A stretch of DNA of 10,695 nt, from assembly GCA_036939355.1 (NCBI GenBank), contig JALLAP010000724.1:1-10695 (forward strand). The letters run 5' to 3'. The translations under genes and the position numbers were made by a program. Shown one piece after another: positions 8,128-10,695 of the stretch (the stretch's first letter is position 1; the number at the start of each line of letters is the position of its first letter). The DNA comes from Thalassiosira profunda. Its lineage: Eukaryota; Bacillariophyta; Thalassiosirophyceae; Thalassiosirales; Thalassiosiraceae. The notes beneath the pieces were generated by a model, which did not search any database, was not told the DNA's origin, and saw nothing but the letters and a program-made list of their open reading frames with translations.

Positions 8128-8463
8128 CTCACTCTTCCCCTCCACCTCTTGAGAGCCCCCACTGGCGTCGGTTGCGATGTCCGCTGCCGTCGCGTCGAAT
8201 GAGGGCTACGGGGCCGCCTTGTTGCGTGGAGTTGCAACTTGCAACGGCAGTCTTGTCACCTCTTGTCACCGGTCTTGTTGAGCGCTTGACGAAAGCCAAT
8301 CGACTCCTTCCCTCCTTCCCGGCCCAACAACGCAAACGCTGGCCGGTCGTGGTAGGGTGGGCACACTGAGAGGGAAGAGACCAACCTCAGCCATTCCTTT
8401 GCAATTGTATGCGTCTATTGATACACGTCTATCTAGTTTACATTGTAACGTCGTCATTTGTGC
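8128..8463. other. Intergenic region: 5' side of the acidic-protein gene and 3' side of the AKR gene
   Basis: These 336 bp lie between two minus-strand genes. A perfect 15-nt palindrome (GTTGCAA-C-TTGCAAC) is at 8230-8244 and a tandem 10-mer TCTTGTCACC sits at 8250-8259 and 8260-8269. Both are about 100-140 bp before the acidic-protein ATG, where promoter elements are expected. A second small palindrome, TTACA-T-TGTAA, is at 8438-8448, 16-26 bp past the AKR stop. No AATAAA is seen for the AKR gene. No gene is supported here. Confidence 0.55.
8230..8269. promoter_or_regulatory. Palindrome plus tandem decamer upstream of the acidic-protein gene
   Basis: GTTGCAA-C-TTGCAAC at 8230-8244 is perfectly symmetric. 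Two abutting copies of TCTTGTCACC follow within six bases. Symmetric sites suit dimeric transcription factors. The placement upstream of a start codon supports a regulatory reading, but no known factor is identified. Confidence 0.35.
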
Positions 8464-9699
8464 TCACAGCTCTTCGCTCTGATCTTCTATCTCGTGCTTC
8501 TGGTCAATACCCAGCTCTCGATCCACCACATGCCGGTTCAGCTTCCGGCCGTCGGCCTCGCGGAAGAGGAATTGATGCCCATGATACGACGTCAGTTGTA
8601 GCGTGTCTCCGCGTCCCTTCATCTCTCCCACGTGCACGTGATCGCTCTCCTCGCCTCCCTCCGGAACCCAAAAGACATCGACGGCCATTTTGTTGCGATT
8701 GACAAACTTCAATTGTACCTCTTGCGGATCCTTCTTGGGCAACGGTGGCGGGTTTCCGTCCAGGCTGTCGATGGATTGCATCTCTTCCTCGCTCAGAGAA
8801 AAGAAAAAGCTGTTCAAGTTGGCCTCCTGGTGCTCCCGGCTCCTCGATGCCGGCAAAACCATCACCCCTCGCCGGGTTGCCCAGTGTATCACGACCTGCG
8901 GAACGGTCGCGCCGTGCTTCTCTGCCAGCGATTGCAGCGTTCTGTCGTTCATGACCGGGTTCTCTTTGTATCCTTTGAAATGATGCCATTGACTTCCCAG
9001 GGTGCTGTATCCTTGGTACAAGATGGGTTTGTCGGGATGCTCCTCGTTGTATCTCGCGATGGTGCTCCGTATTCTCGTGTCCTGGTGGAACGGATCGAAC
9101 CAGTTCTGTACGATCGTGGGAGGTATCCTTTTGCGCGTCAACTCCTTGAACAATGAGCTATCCACGTCGCAGATGCCGATAGACCGCACCACTCCCGCGT
9201 CCACCGCCTCTTCCAGTGCCCGCCAACTGTCGTGCCACGTCCCCTCCGGCTCTCTCGAGCATATCCCCTCCCAGCACCGCGGCTTGTGTATCAGTACCGA
9301 ATCGAGCGACCTGACTTGTTGCCGATCGAGGGACAGTTGTATTGCCGCTTTGGTCGCGTGGTAACCCAAATCTTGTGGATGTATCTTTGTCTGCACAAAC
9401 ACGTATTCGGACGAGGTATCTTCGTATCGCCGCCCGGCCTCCTTGACGGCCCGTCCCACATCCTCCTCGCGGTAGCCCCACGAGTGGCTCTGGGCGGTGT
9501 CGATGAAGCGGTATCCTGCCTTGATGGCAGTTTGCACTGCGGGATACGCTACGCCCGATGCTGATCCGAGGCCGACGAGCGGGACGGTGATGCCATTTGC
9601 AAGTGCGAACGTTGGCACCGCGCCGTCGCCGCCCTCAGAGTCGCCGGCGACAGCGACGCCGACCAGGGCGAGGAGCAGGGGCAGGTGGGCGGGCGCCAT
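8464..9699 (-). CDS. Predicted ER-lumenal aldo/keto reductase with a C-terminal VHL beta-like domain
   Basis: An NAD(P)H-dependent carbonyl reductase fold, 411 residues, single exon. Residues 1-19 form a clear signal peptide (hydrophobic Leu/Ala/Val core, Ala-Gly end). The AKR barrel spans about 29-315: ANGITVPLVGLGSASG at its start, FIDTAQ with Asp67, GYREEDVGRAV with Tyr76, QTKIHP with Lys105, VLIHKP with His138, then IGICDVD and QNWFDPFHQD where typical AKRs have IGVSNF and NQ-x-E-x-HP. Asp67, Tyr76, Lys105 and His138 would form the tetrad, though Tyr76 sits in a shifted WGY context. Residues 328-398 are extra: FVNRN, VDVFWV and SYHGHQFLFRE resemble the VHL beta domain. The C-terminus SEEL fits the ER-retention pattern [KRHQSA]-[DENQ]-E-L. 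The substrate is unknown. It starts at ATG 9699 and is divergent from the gene at 10005. Confidence 0.93.
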   Translation of the reverse strand: MAPAHLPLLLALVGVAVAGDSEGGDGAVPTFALANGITVPLVGLGSASGVAYPAVQTAIKAGYRFIDTAQSHSWGYREEDVGRAVKEAGRRYEDTSSEYVFVQTKIHPQDLGYHATKAAIQLSLDRQQVRSLDSVLIHKPRCWEGICSREPEGTWHDSWRALEEAVDAGVVRSIGICDVDSSLFKELTRKRIPPTIVQNWFDPFHQDTRIRSTIARYNEEHPDKPILYQGYSTLGSQWHHFKGYKENPVMNDRTLQSLAEKHGATVPQVVIHWATRRGVMVLPASRSREHQEANLNSFFFSLSEEEMQSIDSLDGNPPPLPKKDPQEVQLKFVNRNKMAVDVFWVPEGGEESDHVHVGEMKGRGDTLQLTSYHGHQFLFREADGRKLNRHVVDRELGIDQKHEIEDQSEEL

Positions 9700-10004
9700 G
9701 ATGGGCGCAAGCGAGGCACAGCGTGATGGGTGATGGTGCGCCGGTGCGGTGCAAGCCTTCGGCGTATGAAGACTCCAGTTTCACTGGTTGAAATGTCTAG
9801 GTAGCTTAATTCACACTTACCTAATTCTCTGAGTTGTCATGTCATGGGGGTGGATCTTTCTCTACCTACGTACTTACGTGAGTTACGTAGCGGCCCAACG
9901 CAGGGGCGTCTTTGGTCTTTGCTCGAATAGCGCGCACCTGTTGACTTCGAATGAGGTGCACGAGATGTGAGTGTCGACGAGTCTGCCCATCCGATACCGG
10001 TAAG
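9700..10004. promoter_or_regulatory. Divergent intergenic region with a cluster of ACGT cores
   Basis: The 305 bp between the AKR start and the next start should hold both promoters. Three ACGT cores lie at 9868-9871, 9876-9879 and 9885-9888, the outer two as TACGTA. ACGT is the core recognised by many plant and algal bZIP factors. No clear TATA box is seen. An in-frame upstream ATG for the plus gene lies at 9951, directly after a TGA. Confidence 0.4.
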
Positions 10005-10695
10005 ATGCACCTGCGCTGCTTAGTACACGCCTCCGTAGCCGTGCTGATTGGGGCTGGCGCTCATTCATTTGCTCGAAGGCCGAAGGCAATTGCAATTGCA
10101 AGTCTGGAGAGGATACCCTCATTCGCTTTGGCAATGCTCAACCCGTTCGACTCGCCCGGCGACGGCTCGCCGCAGTCGCCGCCGCCGGAGGAGGGAGGCG
10201 CGGGCGGCGCCCTGGATCCGCCAATGCTCAACCCGTTCGACTCTCCTGGCGACGGCTCTTCGTCGCCGTCGCCGCCGGAGGAGGGGGGCGCGGGCGGCGC
10301 CCTGGATCCGCCGATGGACGCGAGCGTCGCCGACACGCCGGTGGAGGGCGCATACGAGCCCCCTCTGCCACCGCACCAAGCGGACGATCCCATCATGATG
10401 TTCCGCAGCCCCTCTCCGGTCGGGCAGGCCAAATCGCCCGGCATGTTTCAAGAGTGGGAGGCTGCGAACCAGCGGTACGAGGAGCAACAGGCCGCCGAAG
10501 CCGACGAGGAAATCCTGGGCGACGATCCCCTCGCCCTTTCTCCCGGGAGCATGAGCGTCGGTGACTCCTTCGGCGGCTGGAGCCTCGGCCCGGGCATGAT
10601 GGAGAGGAAGAGCTTGGCTCATCCCTACGACGTCGACGAGGAAAGCGACGACGATGGGGACAGCAAGGCGAGCGACCGCTCGTCCAGTCCGCGGA
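10005..10695 (+). CDS. Putative plastid-targeted or secreted acidic Pro/Ser/Gly-rich protein (partial, runs off the right edge)
   Basis: The frame is open from ATG 10005 to the window end (230 codons). I do not recognise the product. Residues 1-21 look like a signal peptide (VHASVAVLIGAGAHS) followed by FARRPK. Phe at +1 then a basic stretch matches the ASAFAP-type bipartite plastid presequence of diatoms and other algae with red-derived secondary plastids. From residue 44 come two 30-residue repeats beginning MLNPFDSPGDG, then a Pro-rich, Asp/Glu-rich, probably disordered region with EWEAANQRYEEQQ and a terminal acidic DVDEESDDDGD stretch. ATG 10005 has A at -3. ATG 9951 is in frame but has a poor context; ATG 10134, at the first repeat, would remove the presequence. 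GTAAGA at 10000-10005 also resembles a splice donor, so the N-terminus is uncertain. Confidence 0.6.
   Translation, partial: MHLRCLVHASVAVLIGAGAHSFARRPKAIAIASLERIPSFALAMLNPFDSPGDGSPQSPPPEEGGAGGALDPPMLNPFDSPGDGSSSPSPPEEGGAGGALDPPMDASVADTPVEGAYEPPLPPHQADDPIMMFRSPSPVGQAKSPGMFQEWEAANQRYEEQQAAEADEEILGDDPLALSPGSMSVGDSFGGWSLGPGMMERKSLAHPYDVDEESDDDGDSKASDRSSSPR
10134..10313 (+). repeat. Tandem 90-bp repeat (two copies, 10134-10223 and 10224-10313)
   Basis: Each copy encodes 30 residues starting MLNPFDSPGDGS and ending GGAGGALDPP. The first half differs by a few mostly silent changes, the middle varies (PQSPPPEE against SSPSPPEE), and the end is almost the same. The equal length and in-frame junction fit a recent tandem duplication. 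Confidence 0.92.

Noticed and set aside
8128..8145. Extension of the acidic protein to a GTG at 8145
   Set aside because: ATG 8127 is in the same frame 18 bases later and is the ordinary eukaryotic choice.
9700..10004. A tRNA or small structured RNA gene in the intergenic gaps
   Set aside because: No T-loop consensus or cloverleaf pairing was found in any of the four gaps.
10061..10622. Minus-strand Gly/Pro/Arg-rich frames over the right end
   Set aside because: They are GC-driven mirrors of the 90-bp repeats. The plus-strand frame stays open from 10005 to the edge and has a targeting-like N-terminus.

Overview
The window reads as nuclear DNA of a eukaryotic microalga, most likely a stramenopile and plausibly a diatom. 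The signs are GT-AG introns of 74-127 nt, no bacterial ribosome-binding sites or operons, separated genes on both strands with 230-510 bp gaps, a type II membrane protein with DUF285/BspA-like repeats next to a GDGICC-type ectodomain, and one gene whose N-terminus looks like a bipartite plastid presequence (signal peptide, then Phe at +1). The taxon is an inference; nothing here fixes the species.

Layout. (1) 4175 to <1, minus: a five-exon gene for a membrane-anchored repeat protein, at least 1262 residues, running off the left edge. It has a short cytoplasmic coiled coil, one transmembrane helix, a Cys-rich apple/PAN-like segment, a GDGICC domain interrupted by an intron, a Pro/Ser linker, then two tandem DUF285 modules of 11 and 9 repeats of 25 residues. 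(2) 4689-6308, plus: a DusA-type tRNA-dihydrouridine synthase with two lineage-specific insertions, one carrying CxxC knuckles. (3) 8127-6538, minus: an unrecognised acidic, low-complexity protein with two internally duplicated short motifs. (4) 9699-8464, minus: a predicted ER-lumenal aldo/keto reductase with a C-terminal domain resembling the VHL beta domain and an -SEEL end. (5) 10005 to >10695, plus: a partial gene for a putative plastid-targeted or secreted acidic protein with a perfect-length 90-bp tandem repeat.

The intergenic regions are two divergent promoters (4176-4688 and 9700-10004), one convergent 3' region (6309-6537) and one tandem gap (8128-8463). The convergent gap holds the clearest non-coding structure: a 16-bp-stem hairpin at 6441-6476. 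Its apex carries AATAAA on the minus strand, so it may serve as the polyadenylation site of the minus-strand gene.

I see no shared pathway among the five genes; they look like independent neighbours. The points most worth following are the AKR-VHL-like-SEEL architecture, the recent module and repeat duplication in the DUF285 gene, and the hairpin-borne poly(A) signal. I found no tRNA, rRNA, CRISPR array, transposon or viral gene.
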